Assembly: GCF_003628445.1 (NCBI RefSeq) | Contig: NZ_RBZO01000028.1 | Coordinates: 1-55,704 of the forward strand | From: Oceanobacillus bengalensis | GTDB taxonomy: Bacteria; Bacillota; Bacilli; Bacillales; Amphibacillaceae | Length of the DNA stretch: 55,704 nt | Reading direction: 5' to 3' | Part shown: one piece after another, positions 16,636 through 26,072 of the stretch | How positions within the stretch are numbered: the stretch's first letter is position 1 | How the letters are laid out: each line of letters starts with the position of its first letter | The notes under the pieces: generated by a model | What the model was told of the DNA's origin: nothing | Seen by the model: only the letters and a program-made list of their open reading frames with translations | Database searches by the model: none | Translations under genes and position numbers: made by a program

Positions 16636-18252
16636 ATGGAAAAGGAACCAACAAATAAGAATGAGCACTTAACGAATATCGAAAATGACGATACGTTAAC
16701 AACTCGGCAAGGTCACCCTGTAACAAATAACCAAAATATTAGAACGATCGGAAACCGAGGTCCAGCTACCCTTGAAAATTACGACTTTATTGAAAAGATA
16801 AGTCACTTTGACCGAGAAAAAGTTCCAGAAAGAATTGTTCACGCTCGCGGTGCTGGTGCACACGGATATTTCGAGTCTTATGGTATGGCAGGCGATGAGC
16901 CTATTTCAAAATATACTAGAGCAAAGGTTTTCGGGGAAAAGGGCAAACAAACACCAGTATTTGTTCGTTTTTCAACAGTGGTTAATGGGTTGCATTCGCC
17001 TGAAACCGTTCGTGACCCACGTGGTTTTGCGGTCAAGTTTTACACAGAAGACGGGAATTGGGATTTGGTAGGAAACAATATTAAAATATTCTTTATTCGT
17101 GATGCAATGAAGTTCCCTGATATGATTCATGCTTTCAGGCCTGATCCCGTTACGAATATTCAAGATTCTGAACGGTTCTTTGATTTTTGCGCTAACTCAC
17201 CAGAATCGTTTCATATGGTAACATTTATTTATTCTCCATGGGGAATTCCTGCAAATTATCGTATGATGCAAGGTTCTGGGGTTAATACGTATAAATGGGT
17301 AAACAAAGAAGGAAAAGCAGTTCTCGTGAAATACCATTGGGAACCTAAACAAGGAATTAAGAACTTGACCGTAAAAGAAGCAGAAGAAATACAAGCGAAA
17401 AATTTCAGCCATGCCACACAAGATTTATATGAAGCAATTGAACAGGGTGACTACCCTGAGTGGGAAATGTTTGTTCAAATCATGGAGGATGGCCCACATC
17501 CAGAACTAGACTTTGACCCGCTTGATGACACAAAGTTATGGCCAGAAGATAAATTTCCATGGCTACCAGTTGGAAAAATGGTTTTAAATAAAAACCCAGA
17601 GAATTACTTTACAGAAGTAGAACAATCAGCCTTTGGGACTGGCGTACTTGTAGATGGTTTAGATTTCTCTGATGATAAAATGCTACAGGGGAGAACATTC
17701 TCTTACTCAGATACGCAACGATACCGGGTAGGTGGAAATTACCTTCAAGTTCCGATTAATGCTGCAAAAAAACGTGTGGCAACCAATCAAGAAGGCGGGC
17801 AATTACGTTACCATAACGATAAAGCCCCTGGGCAAAATCCACATGTCAATTACGAACCATCCATTCTTGGCGGATTGAAAGAGGCAGAACAAACAGGAAA
17901 AGAATATACTCCTAAAGTAGAAGGAAATCTTGTTAGAGAATCGATTGATCGTAATGACAATACGAAGCAGGCTGGTGAGACGTATCGCCGTTTTGAACAA
18001 CGGGAAAAAGATGAGTTAATTAATAATCTAGTAGGTGACCTTTCAACCTGTGACAAACGACTCCAAGATAAAATGATTGCACTGGCAGAAGAAGCTGACG
18101 AAGAATATGGTCGTCGTTTACGTGAAGGATTAGCTGAAAAAGGCAATATGAAAACAGAATTCGCCTCTGAAATGCACCCACTAGGAGCAAAGGATGCAGG
18201 GAAAGCAGTTAAGGATGCTGTTGAGAAAGGGCATGACGCAGAGCCATATTAA
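16636..18252 (+). CDS. Monofunctional haem catalase (clade 3-like)
   Basis: This ~538-residue small-subunit-like catalase has the distal His in [12 protein letters not shown] (His69), the Asn in [13 protein letters not shown] and the proximal haem Tyr in [12 protein letters not shown]. The C-terminus is a short charged tail without the extra flavodoxin-like domain of large catalases. It converts H2O2 to water and oxygen in the cytoplasm. ATG 16636 follows GAGGGG by 6 nt; an in-frame TTG just before is less well placed. No convincing PerR box or sigma-B promoter was found upstream, so its regulation is open. Confidence 0.95.
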   Translation: MEKEPTNKNEHLTNIENDDTLTTRQGHPVTNNQNIRTIGNRGPATLENYDFIEKISHFDREKVPERIVHARGAGAHGYFESYGMAGDEPISKYTRAKVFGEKGKQTPVFVRFSTVVNGLHSPETVRDPRGFAVKFYTEDGNWDLVGNNIKIFFIRDAMKFPDMIHAFRPDPVTNIQDSERFFDFCANSPESFHMVTFIYSPWGIPANYRMMQGSGVNTYKWVNKEGKAVLVKYHWEPKQGIKNLTVKEAEEIQAKNFSHATQDLYEAIEQGDYPEWEMFVQIMEDGPHPELDFDPLDDTKLWPEDKFPWLPVGKMVLNKNPENYFTEVEQSAFGTGVLVDGLDFSDDKMLQGRTFSYSDTQRYRVGGNYLQVPINAAKKRVATNQEGGQLRYHNDKAPGQNPHVNYEPSILGGLKEAEQTGKEYTPKVEGNLVRESIDRNDNTKQAGETYRRFEQREKDELINNLVGDLSTCDKRLQDKMIALAEEADEEYGRRLREGLAEKGNMKTEFASEMHPLGAKDAGKAVKDAVEKGHDAEPY

Positions 18253-18264
18253 AGGATTAAACCC

Positions 18265-18304
18265 CCTCGGTAGTTGCTACTATTTAGCAATGCCGAGGTT
18301 TTTT
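18265..18304 (+). terminator. Terminator of the catalase gene
   Basis: CCTCGG (18265-18270) pairs with CCGAGG (18293-18298), with an inner GTTGC/GCAA extension, followed by T's. Confidence 0.85.
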
Positions 18305-18411
18305 AGGATTATTATGTAATTCCCTCTTCATCTACTATGTAATAAAAGGTAAGATAAAGTAAATATACTCAACCCAAAGTCACTTTCGGCTATGGAGAAG
18401 GGAGTAATATC

Positions 18412-19176
18412 ATGGAAACCATTAAAGTAAGAGGGATTACAATTGGTGAAGGAATGCCAAAAGTCTGTATTCCAATGATCGGACATACAATTGAGCATCT
18501 AAAAGAAGAAGCAACTCTGCTAAAAACATTAGATTTTGATGTTGTAGAATGGCGTGTTGATTTTTTTGAACATGTTGAGGAGATAGCGAAGGTTAAAGAA
18601 GCACTTCAGGAAATACGGGGGATTTTGCCACATGCACCTTTAATCTTTACTTTTCGTAGCGCCAAAGAAGGTGGAGAAAAATCAATTAGAACATCCGATT
18701 ACATAGAATTAAATAGTGAAATAATAAAAACAAAAGCAGTAGATATCATTGATGTGGAACTATTTAATGAAGAGAAGCATATAAGAGAGCTAATTGACAG
18801 AGCCCACGAAAATAATGTTTTTGTCATTATCTCAAATCACGATTTTGATAAAACACCAGCAAAGGGAGAAATTATATCTAGATTACGTAAAGCACAAGAA
18901 CTTGGTGGAGATATACCAAAGATTGCAGTTATGCCTACAAACACGAAAGATGTGCTTATATTACTAGATGCAACAAGAGAGATGAAGGAGTTATACGCTG
19001 ACCGACCAATCATCACGATGTCCATGTCTGGTAAGGGTGTAATCAGCCGCATCGCTTGTGAAGTATTTGGTTCAGCATTAACCTTTGGAGCTGCAAAACA
19101 CGCTTCAGCACCAGGACAAGTTGCTGTCGCAGATTTAAGGAATACCCTAAATCTATTGCACAACAACCTTCAATAA
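18412..19176 (+). CDS. aroD: Type I 3-dehydroquinate dehydratase
   Basis: This 254-residue TIM-barrel enzyme has the catalytic residues at canonical positions: His143 in SNHDF and the Schiff-base Lys170 in PKIAVMP. Other conserved blocks are EWRVDFF, FTFRS and ITMSMSGKGVISR. It dehydrates 3-dehydroquinate in the shikimate pathway. The gene is monocistronic, with its own GGGAG site and a following terminator. Type I enzymes in Bacilli often coexist with a type II AroQ, so it could serve biosynthesis or quinate use. Confidence 0.95.
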   Translation: METIKVRGITIGEGMPKVCIPMIGHTIEHLKEEATLLKTLDFDVVEWRVDFFEHVEEIAKVKEALQEIRGILPHAPLIFTFRSAKEGGEKSIRTSDYIELNSEIIKTKAVDIIDVELFNEEKHIRELIDRAHENNVFVIISNHDFDKTPAKGEIISRLRKAQELGGDIPKIAVMPTNTKDVLILLDATREMKELYADRPIITMSMSGKGVISRIACEVFGSALTFGAAKHASAPGQVAVADLRNTLNLLHNNLQ

Positions 19177-19190
19177 AATAAAAAATAAAA

Positions 19191-19236
19191 AACAAACGTT
19201 TGACCAGGACTCCTGTCCTCATTTCAAACGTTTGTT
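19191..19236. terminator. Bidirectional terminator between aroD and bmrA
   Basis: AACAAACGTTTGA (19191-19203) pairs with TCAAACGTTTGTT (19224-19236); the loop contains a second small stem, AGGAC/GTCCT. It is positioned between convergent genes. Confidence 0.85.
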
Positions 19237-19267
19237 CCATCCTTGTGTGCTTATACGATTTAATGCC

Positions 19268-21001
19268 TTATGTTAATTGTTGTTCTGCAAAGTTACGATA
19301 CAATGAATGGGATGCGACTAATTCTTTATGGGTTCCCATACCAGTTATTCGCCCTTTCTCGATGAAAATTATTTTATCTGCATCAACAATTGTGGATAAT
19401 CTGTGAGCAATGACAAAGGTTGTTCTTCCTTCCATTAATCTTGATAAGGCTTCCTGTACAGCATGTTCTGATTGACTGTCTAGACTAGCTGTTGCTTCAT
19501 CAAGCATTAAAATCTTTGGATCTCTAAGGAAAGCACGAGCAATATTGATCCTCTGTCTCTGACCACCTGATAACTTGACGCCACGCTCGCCAACTTCTGT
19601 ATCCAACCCTTTTGCAAATGATTTGATAAACTTATCGGCATAAGCCATTTCTGCAACTTTCCATAATTGTTCATCTGTTATTTCCTCAGCATCTGCTAAT
19701 CCGTATGTCAGATTACTACGAATCGTCCCTGCCATCATCGCACTTTCTTGAGAGACATAACCAATTTGACTACGCCATGACACAAGTGACAATTCATTGA
19801 TCGGTGTAGAACCAATTCTAATTTCACCTGCAATTGGTTCATAATATCGCTCAAACATCCCAAATAACGTCGTTTTACCTCCACCACTCGGACCAGCAAA
19901 AGCGATCATTTCACCAGGCTTCGCATCAAAGGATATATTTTCAAGTACAGGGTCATTTTCATCGTAGGAAAATGAGAGATTAGACACGAACACAGTCTCG
20001 TTCGCAATATCCTTTTCTATCCCTTCCTGTCCCGCTTCATCTGATATTTCCATAATCTCAATAATACGTTCCGTTGCACCTTTACCTTTTTGCAATTCCG
20101 TAAAGAACATAGCAAAAGATGTAATTGGAAAAATGATTTGGAATAAATAAAGCAGGAATGCAACTAGGGATCCAGTAGACATAGAACCTTCCGCAACACG
20201 TATTCCACCGTAACCAATAATAGCGACGATGACGAGCATCATAATGGTATACATGAATGGCCCGATTAATGCAAAAATTCGTGCTTCTTTTAAACCGTAT
20301 CGATACAACTCTATAATGCCTTTCATTCCTTTTTTCTCTTCAACTTTCTCAGCAGTTGAAGATTTCATCAAACGCGCTTCACTTAATGTTTGTTGTATTT
20401 CTCCAGTAAATACCGCTGTTTCATCTTGCATTCCTTTTGATACTTTCGCCATCTTCGCACCTAAAGGCATCATAACAATAAATGAAACAGGTACTGCAAC
20501 TAACATTAACAATGTCATCTTCCAGTCCATAATGAACAGGATAACAAGCGCACCGATAATCGTAATTAACCCAGTAATAAACTGCGGAAAATGCTGTGAT
20601 ATTAAATCTTTTACAATTCCCGTATCATTTACAACACGACTAACGGATTCACCGCTAGCATGTTTATCGAAATAACTAACTGGAAGCCTAATTAACTTAA
20701 ACCACATCTTTTCCCGCAATCGTGCTACTATCTTCTGCCCGACTGCAGCTAGTAAATAAGTAGACACGCCATCTACAACTGCTTGTAAGATCAAGACTAC
20801 TAAGATAACAACGACTAGAGTAGTGCTTAATGCTTCTAAAGAAAATCCATCCACTAACTCTCTAGTAAGAAGCGGAATAGAAAGTCCGACAATCATCGTA
20901 ATAATACTTCCAATCAACCCAAAAGTAAGTGCTACTTTCGGGATATTTGTTGATAAAATTAAGCTTATAAATGGCTTGAGACCATTTTGTTTTTGCTTCA
21001 T
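19268..21001 (-). CDS. bmrA: BmrA-type multidrug ABC exporter
   Basis: This 577-residue half-transporter has an N-terminal six-helix type I exporter domain (to ~310) and a C-terminal ATPase with Walker A GPSGGGKTT, signature LSGGQRQR and Walker B ILMLDEATASLD. Blocks such as LIRLPVSYFDKHASGE and RLSTIVDADKIIFIEKGRITG align closely with B. subtilis BmrA (YvcC), a homodimeric drug pump. It is 20 nt downstream of a MerR-type regulator and shares its promoter, a typical inducible efflux cassette. Confidence 0.9.
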   Translation of the reverse strand: MKQKQNGLKPFISLILSTNIPKVALTFGLIGSIITMIVGLSIPLLTRELVDGFSLEALSTTLVVVILVVLILQAVVDGVSTYLLAAVGQKIVARLREKMWFKLIRLPVSYFDKHASGESVSRVVNDTGIVKDLISQHFPQFITGLITIIGALVILFIMDWKMTLLMLVAVPVSFIVMMPLGAKMAKVSKGMQDETAVFTGEIQQTLSEARLMKSSTAEKVEEKKGMKGIIELYRYGLKEARIFALIGPFMYTIMMLVIVAIIGYGGIRVAEGSMSTGSLVAFLLYLFQIIFPITSFAMFFTELQKGKGATERIIEIMEISDEAGQEGIEKDIANETVFVSNLSFSYDENDPVLENISFDAKPGEMIAFAGPSGGGKTTLFGMFERYYEPIAGEIRIGSTPINELSLVSWRSQIGYVSQESAMMAGTIRSNLTYGLADAEEITDEQLWKVAEMAYADKFIKSFAKGLDTEVGERGVKLSGGQRQRINIARAFLRDPKILMLDEATASLDSQSEHAVQEALSRLMEGRTTFVIAHRLSTIVDADKIIFIEKGRITGMGTHKELVASHSLYRNFAEQQLT

Positions 21002-21021
21002 CTTTTTGCTCCTATCTTCTA

Positions 21022-21828
21022 TTACTCATTTTCATCCGTTTGAAAACCAAATGCTTGATTTTCTATATAATATGCCATAACCTCATCCAACCATTCTTGC
21101 TCTTCCTTCGTTAATGGGGAGGGGACAAATTTTTCCACTTCCGCTTCTAATTTACTTAGTTCTTCATCACTAAAGTCCTCTATACTTTCTATTCCTGTAA
21201 AGATATTTGTAATATCATCAAAACTAGCTACATCCAGGAATGTCAAAATGAGTGTGAAATATTCTTTAAGTACATGCATCACTTCTTCATCATTTGCTGG
21301 TTTTCCTACCAATCTTTTTATCTCTTTATAAAATTGCAATGTTGCCTTTTCCCATTTCATTTTTTCCTCTTCAGAGACTTCGTAAAGACTTTCTACTACG
21401 TCTTTCTCCATAAATTGCTCCGCCCATTCGCGTTGTGCTTTTTCTGTCTGCATACTTGAAATCAGACTCATCAAGATATTGCTATTAACTTCTTTTTCAC
21501 CCTCAATTAATAAAATAGTCCTTCTAATCGTTACGAGTGTCGTTTCTATGTCTTCTTTATCTTGTTCTAGTTTCTTCTGCTGCATTCGTAATGAATCAAC
21601 TAAACTCATATCAAAGCTTGACTCACGAATCATCTCACTTATTTGTTCTAATGTATAGCCAAGAGCTTTTAGAGTCATAATCTTATGCAAATTCATTACA
21701 TCCCTATCTGAGTAAATCCGATGCCCAGAGATCGGATTCTTTTCTGGCTTTAACAATCCTTTCTCATCATAGTAATGCAGTGTTCGAATGGATACTCCAG
21801 TCCTTTTTGAAAACTCTCCAATTAACAT
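21022..21828 (-). CDS. MerR-family regulator with TipAS-like C-terminal domain
   Basis: The N-terminal MerR helix-turn-helix reads IGEFSKRTGVSIRTLHYYDEKGLL, then GHRIYSDRDVMNLHKIM, then a coiled-coil dimer helix and a ~170-residue helical effector domain like TipAS or Mta. Such regulators activate drug exporters after ligand binding by re-aligning a promoter with an over-long spacer; exactly such a promoter lies upstream. ATG 21828 (MLIGEF) is chosen because GGAGG is 8-9 nt before it; the upstream in-frame ATG abuts the site. Confidence 0.87.
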   Translation of the reverse strand: MLIGEFSKRTGVSIRTLHYYDEKGLLKPEKNPISGHRIYSDRDVMNLHKIMTLKALGYTLEQISEMIRESSFDMSLVDSLRMQQKKLEQDKEDIETTLVTIRRTILLIEGEKEVNSNILMSLISSMQTEKAQREWAEQFMEKDVVESLYEVSEEEKMKWEKATLQFYKEIKRLVGKPANDEEVMHVLKEYFTLILTFLDVASFDDITNIFTGIESIEDFSDEELSKLEAEVEKFVPSPLTKEEQEWLDEVMAYYIENQAFGFQTDENE

Positions 21829-21866
21829 TATTCTCATCCTCCTTGATCTGCTTGTTTCTATCACTA

Positions 21867-21897
21867 ATCATACAACCTAACGTTACTGTAGGTGCAA
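21867..21897 (-). promoter_or_regulatory. MerR-type promoter with 19-bp spacer
   Basis: On the minus strand: -35 TTGCAC (21897-21892), 19-bp spacer, -10 TATGAT (21872-21867). The palindrome ACCTA/TAGGT (21875-21893) fills the spacer. The 19-bp distance and central dyad are diagnostic of MerR-family activation. Confidence 0.85.
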
Positions 21898-21940
21898 GAG
21901 GGATTTGATAAATTATCTTAACTTTAATCACATTCATAAT

Positions 21941-21975
21941 AAAAACCAACAAAGGTATATCGAATGTTGGTTTTT
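21941..21975 (-). terminator. Terminator of the MntA/HepT operon
   Basis: AAAAACCAACA (21941-21951) pairs with TGTTGGTTTTT (21965-21975). On the minus strand it follows the mntA stop and ends in T's. Confidence 0.8.
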
Positions 21976-21987
21976 ATTTACTACTTA

Positions 21988-22308
21988 TTATGAAGTTTTC
22001 TTATCGAAAGTTGATTCTGCTGAATAAAGTATTTTCCCGTCTTTCCTAATCTCTTCTTTCAATTCCTCCTGAGCATCTTCATACTTAATCATATCCAAAA
22101 AAAGTAACGTATCCAATTCCTCTTCTAAAGTAAAGGTGAATTCTGTCCATTCTCTTTTTGTCATATTTGGTGCAACAAATGCCAAGTCAATATCTGACTT
22201 TTCCGTATGATCACCAACTGCTCTTGAACCAAAAAGGACTATTTTTTCAATTGTATCTATTCTTTGACCAATCTTAAATAGTTGCTCTATTAACCTTTGC
22301 TCAATCAT
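21988..22308 (-). CDS. mntA: MntA-like minimal nucleotidyltransferase antitoxin
   Basis: This 106-residue minimal nucleotidyltransferase has the full GS-x10-DxD motif: GSRAVGDHTEKSDID. In the MntA/HepT (type VII toxin-antitoxin) systems this protein neutralises the HEPN toxin by attaching AMP units to a Tyr near its active site. It lies four bases after the HEPN gene, the usual gene order. Family assignment is strong; activity of this copy is inferred. Confidence 0.85.
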   Translation of the reverse strand: MIEQRLIEQLFKIGQRIDTIEKIVLFGSRAVGDHTEKSDIDLAFVAPNMTKREWTEFTFTLEEELDTLLFLDMIKYEDAQEELKEEIRKDGKILYSAESTFDKKTS

Positions 22309-22312
22309 TTGA

Positions 22313-22720
22313 TTATTCCCCCATATTCCCTAGAAATTTTTCCTTTAATCGTTGGAATGTGGTTTGCATTTCAGGGAAATAACTTGAAATATTTTCATAT
22401 ATTTTTCTAGCCATTTCTTCATCATATACATGAGAGGTTTCGTTTCTATCTCGAAGCATTTGTAGCCAAGCTTGCTCATTTTCTAACCAGCCAGCAGCAA
22501 AAGCGTGTTTTAATGTCTCTCTAGGTGTCTTTGTTTGAATCCCTTCAATCAACAACAGCCTTTTCAGGGTTTTCCAATATAGTTCTATTGTAAATTCGAA
22601 ACGCTGGATTGTACCATCAATATACAGACTATTCATATCATCTTCCTGTAACGCTTCTTCTAGCCTTCCCAATGCTTTCTCTAAGTTATTTAGACTCTGC
22701 ATTACTTTTCTGTCAGACAT
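22313..22720 (-). CDS. hepT: HepT-like HEPN toxin (HI0074 family)
   Basis: This 135-residue helical HEPN protein of the HI0074/DUF86-related type carries the motif R-x4-H-x-Y as RNETSHVY. In characterised HepT proteins this is both the RNase active site and the Tyr that the partner AMPylates. It precedes the nucleotidyltransferase gene with a four-base gap and has a strong GGGGGT ribosome binding site. It is probably an RNA-cleaving growth inhibitor, possibly anti-phage. Confidence 0.85.
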   Translation of the reverse strand: MSDRKVMQSLNNLEKALGRLEEALQEDDMNSLYIDGTIQRFEFTIELYWKTLKRLLLIEGIQTKTPRETLKHAFAAGWLENEQAWLQMLRDRNETSHVYDEEMARKIYENISSYFPEMQTTFQRLKEKFLGNMGE

Positions 22721-22798
22721 GAATTTACCCCCCTACTCCATTAAACCGATTCTCATTTATGTTTATCTTACTACACTAGCTAGTCCCTGTCACCCTGC

Positions 22799-24400
22799 TT
22801 ATCCAGCAATATCCCGCCTATTATAAGCCATAAATCCAATAACAGTTACTACTATAGCAACGATTCCTAATACAATCATCACCATGAAATTCATATCCTC
22901 AGCAGGAATTTGCGGAACATGTTCAAAGACAGATAAATTATTCAACCATTCAGGGAAATCCAGTATTCCGCTTAGATAAACAACAATAAAACAATAGACA
23001 ACATACAACCAAACAAAACTTGTTAATTTCGGCAAAGATCCGACTAATAGTGTAGCAAGGCTAATAACAACCCACATCGCAGGTAGATAAACAAATGCTG
23101 ATGCAAAAGTTGTACCGAAAGATAACGCATCATCCATCATTGACTGGCCAACAGACCATAGACCTAAAGCAACAAGTGACTGCATCAATACACATACAAG
23201 AATAGCTAAGAAATAATGATTTCCTAACACATTTGTACGTGAAACAGCACGACTATAATAGTTTTCTGTACGAAACTTGTTTTCTTCTCCTTTTAGCTTT
23301 AACACGGTCATTACTGCAGGAATCACACTAATTAGTGACATAATTGCCATCAATAATGTAATAAATTGCTCTGTCATTGTGTAGCCAGATTCTTCTTCGA
23401 TAAAAGCTTGCATAAACTCTATTTCAATAAAATATGCTTCTAGGTCACCTAAGACCGCTCCAAAAGAAAGGCTCATCGCAAACATTCCAATTGCCCATGT
23501 AACGATATTTGTCCGTCCTAATCTTAAAGTAAGACCAAATGTTGTTTGTAAGAATGGATTTGCATGCCTTTTTCCTTTTCTTGCCGCAATAAATCCTACT
23601 CCTAAGTCACGAATTGCATTTAAATAGAAGGAAAGCAGTAAGATAACAATAGCAACAATTAATGTTAGTAAAAAAAGGCCCCAATTATTATCAGCAAAAA
23701 CACCCGTCCTACTCAGCCAGCCAAGTGGTGAAACATAGGATAACATTTCATTACTTACATCCCCAATTGCACGAATTAAATATGCACCAATCAGAATTGC
23801 AAAGGATGACATCGTTGTTCCTCTAGATGTCTCAGTAAGTTGTGCAAATACAGCGGTAATTGAACCAAACAATAGCCCACTTACACCTAGGATGGAACCA
23901 TATAATAATGAGCTCTCAAAATCGAACCCTTCTATTCCTAATAGACCTAAACCTAATCCCGTTAAAAGAGCTAATAGTAAATTGGTTATAACAACAACAA
24001 TCATTGATGCACTTGTATATGCTAAGCGCCCAACAGATAGTGCACGAATCATTTCAATTCGACCATCCTCTTCATCTGCACGAGTGGAACGCCCAACAAG
24101 TAAAATATTCATAATAGCTACCGCAATAATTGTAAAAAGCAACATCTCATGTGCAAATAACGTACCAACAGAGGATAAATAGTCTTCTAAGTCATAACCC
24201 ACACCAAGCATAGCAATCATTGCTGGATTTTCCATTGTCAAAGCATATGCCTGTCTTGTTTCGTCCCCTTTATACATCTCTGGATATGCCGAGGCTGCAG
24301 CTAAAGTAACCAGAATTAACCCCAATAACCAAATAATGATTTTAAAACGCCGCTGCCGAAAGATAAACTTTGTTAAGCTATGCGTTCCTTTAAATAACAT
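22799..24400 (-). CDS. ABC exporter permease (polyketide-antibiotic exporter type)
   Basis: This 533-residue permease has about twelve hydrophobic segments in two halves. It has the N-terminal TKFIFRQRRFKIIIWLLG block and R/E-rich loop GRSTRADEEDGRIEMIRALSVGR found in COG3559 exporters of the TnrB type. It works with the ATPase gene immediately upstream (one-base overlap). The likely role is export of an antibiotic or toxic compound; the substrate is unknown. Confidence 0.82.
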   Translation of the reverse strand: MLFKGTHSLTKFIFRQRRFKIIIWLLGLILVTLAAASAYPEMYKGDETRQAYALTMENPAMIAMLGVGYDLEDYLSSVGTLFAHEMLLFTIIAVAIMNILLVGRSTRADEEDGRIEMIRALSVGRLAYTSASMIVVVITNLLLALLTGLGLGLLGIEGFDFESSLLYGSILGVSGLLFGSITAVFAQLTETSRGTTMSSFAILIGAYLIRAIGDVSNEMLSYVSPLGWLSRTGVFADNNWGLFLLTLIVAIVILLLSFYLNAIRDLGVGFIAARKGKRHANPFLQTTFGLTLRLGRTNIVTWAIGMFAMSLSFGAVLGDLEAYFIEIEFMQAFIEEESGYTMTEQFITLLMAIMSLISVIPAVMTVLKLKGEENKFRTENYYSRAVSRTNVLGNHYFLAILVCVLMQSLVALGLWSVGQSMMDDALSFGTTFASAFVYLPAMWVVISLATLLVGSLPKLTSFVWLYVVYCFIVVYLSGILDFPEWLNNLSVFEHVPQIPAEDMNFMVMIVLGIVAIVVTVIGFMAYNRRDIAG

Positions 24401-25311
24401 TATAATTCCCCCTGAGACCCAGAATCAGATGCTGTTCCTTCGTAATGACGCATAAACAAATCCTCTAGTGTTGGTGGAGCACTCTCTAATTTCACAATGC
24501 CAAAACCACTGATATAGCGAATAATAGCATCGATTTCTTCTGTATCCACTTGAAAAGAAAGCTCCGCATTTTTTTCTTCCAAATTGTAAATCCCTTTCAT
24601 TTTATTTAAATCAGTTATCGGCTCTTTCGTTTTAACCGTAAAATTAGTACGTGTGAGGTGACGCATTTCGCTTAGAGTACCTGTTTCAATCATCTTTCCC
24701 CCACGAATAATCCCTACTCGATCGCATAATTTCTCAACCTCGGATAAAATATGACTGGAAAGTAGAACACTTTTTCCTAGCTTTTTAGCCTCTAACACAC
24801 ACTCCTGAAATACATTTTCCATTAATGGGTCAAGTCCTGATGTTGGCTCATCTAAAATATATAGGTCTGCTTCCTGTGCAAATGCAGCAATTAAAGCCAC
24901 CTTCTGCCTGTTCCCCTTCGAATAGGTTCTACATTTCTTCGTTGGGTCAAAGTCAAATTTCTTAATTAATGCCTCTTTTCTCGCTTTATTTACTCGACCA
25001 TTCATCTTCATAAAAAGGTCAATAACTTCCCCGCCTGATAAGTTTGGCCATAAATTTACATCCCCTGGAACATAAGCAATACGTTTATGGATTTCAACTG
25101 CATCATCCCAGACATCCATACCAAACATCTCGGCACTTCCCTCTGTTGCCTTTAGCATTCCAAGTAGAATACGTATTGTTGTCGATTTCCCCGCACCATT
25201 CGGTCCAATAAATCCATAAATTTCGCCTTCTTTAACTTCAATATTTACCCCATCTAGTGCAGTAAACTTCCCAAAACTTTTTGTTATGTTCGTAGTTTTT
25301 AAAACCACCAT
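24400..25311 (-). CDS. ABC exporter ATPase (DrrA-like)
   Basis: This 303-residue ATPase has Walker A GPNGAGKST (~37-45), a signature region YSKGNRQKV and Walker B LYILDEPTSGLD, plus a C-terminal ~80-residue domain typical of DrrA-type drug ATPases. The permease gene starts inside its stop codon. Transcribed divergently from a TetR regulator, which probably represses it. Confidence 0.87.
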   Translation of the reverse strand: MVVLKTTNITKSFGKFTALDGVNIEVKEGEIYGFIGPNGAGKSTTIRILLGMLKATEGSAEMFGMDVWDDAVEIHKRIAYVPGDVNLWPNLSGGEVIDLFMKMNGRVNKARKEALIKKFDFDPTKKCRTYSKGNRQKVALIAAFAQEADLYILDEPTSGLDPLMENVFQECVLEAKKLGKSVLLSSHILSEVEKLCDRVGIIRGGKMIETGTLSEMRHLTRTNFTVKTKEPITDLNKMKGIYNLEEKNAELSFQVDTEEIDAIIRYISGFGIVKLESAPPTLEDLFMRHYEGTASDSGSQGEL

Positions 25312-25354
25312 ATTTCATTCTCCCCTCCAATTATGAAATATTTTTATATTATAA

Positions 25355-25398
25355 GTTCATAATATACAAAAACATTCTATTACTCAATAGTTATGAAC
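25355..25398. promoter_or_regulatory. Inverted repeat between exporter operon and tetR
   Basis: GTTCATAA (25355-25362) and TTATGAAC (25391-25398) form an inverted repeat with a 28-nt spacer, in the divergent promoter region. It is a candidate binding site for the TetR protein; the wide spacing leaves doubt. Confidence 0.45.
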
Positions 25399-25453
25399 GA
25401 TTTTATTTGTTTTATTACATAATTTTTATTAAACTACTAATGAGGTGAAAGAT

Positions 25454-26047
25454 ATGGACGGGTTTGAGCGTCGCAGAGAACAAAAGAAGCAGGATATCTT
25501 AAAAGCAGCACTCGCTTTATTTATAGATTATGGCATGCAAAAAGTATCCGTTGCTGAAATAGCTAAAAAAGCAAATGTCTCACAAGTGACCATCTATAAT
25601 TATTTTGAAAGTAAAGATAATTTGGTTCAGATTGTTTTAAAATATTATGTAGATAAAATATGGGAAGAACAAAGAAAACTATTGGATAGTGATCTTCCTT
25701 TTGTTGATAAAATAAAACAATTTATATTTGAAAAAAATGACCTTGCAAATGAAATGAGCGAATCATTTTTCTTAGATTTTATGAAGGATTATTCAACAGG
25801 GAGAAGCTATGTAGAAGATTTATACGAAAAGGAAGCACTTCCTCGTTTAATAAAGTTATTTAATAATGGGAAGGAACAAGGATATATTGATTCAGGAATT
25901 TCAAACGAAGCAATTTTAATGTATTTGCATATGTTTCAAGAGTATATCCGAAAAGAAGATGTTGGAAGAATGATGCTACCATATACGGAAGAAATTTCAA
26001 AGCTTTTCTTTTATGGAATTGTTGGAAACAGCACAGTTGATGAATAG
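25454..26047 (+). CDS. TetR/AcrR-family regulator of the ABC exporter
   Basis: The 197-residue protein has an N-terminal TetR helix-turn-helix: ILKAALALFIDYGMQKVSV, then AEIAKKANVSQVTIYNYFESK. The C-terminal ligand domain is unassigned. ATG 25454 is preferred over the upstream in-frame GTG, as GAGG lies 8 nt before it. Divergent orientation to the exporter genes suggests local repression relieved by the exported compound. Confidence 0.85.
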   Translation: MDGFERRREQKKQDILKAALALFIDYGMQKVSVAEIAKKANVSQVTIYNYFESKDNLVQIVLKYYVDKIWEEQRKLLDSDLPFVDKIKQFIFEKNDLANEMSESFFLDFMKDYSTGRSYVEDLYEKEALPRLIKLFNNGKEQGYIDSGISNEAILMYLHMFQEYIRKEDVGRMMLPYTEEISKLFFYGIVGNSTVDE

Positions 26048-26072
26048 GGCCAAGCGAGTCGCTGGCCCTATT
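26043..26072. terminator. Bidirectional terminator between tetR and ecsC
   Basis: The stem AATAGGGCCA (26043-26052) / TGGCCCTATT (26063-26072) overlaps the stop region of both convergent genes. Confidence 0.75.
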
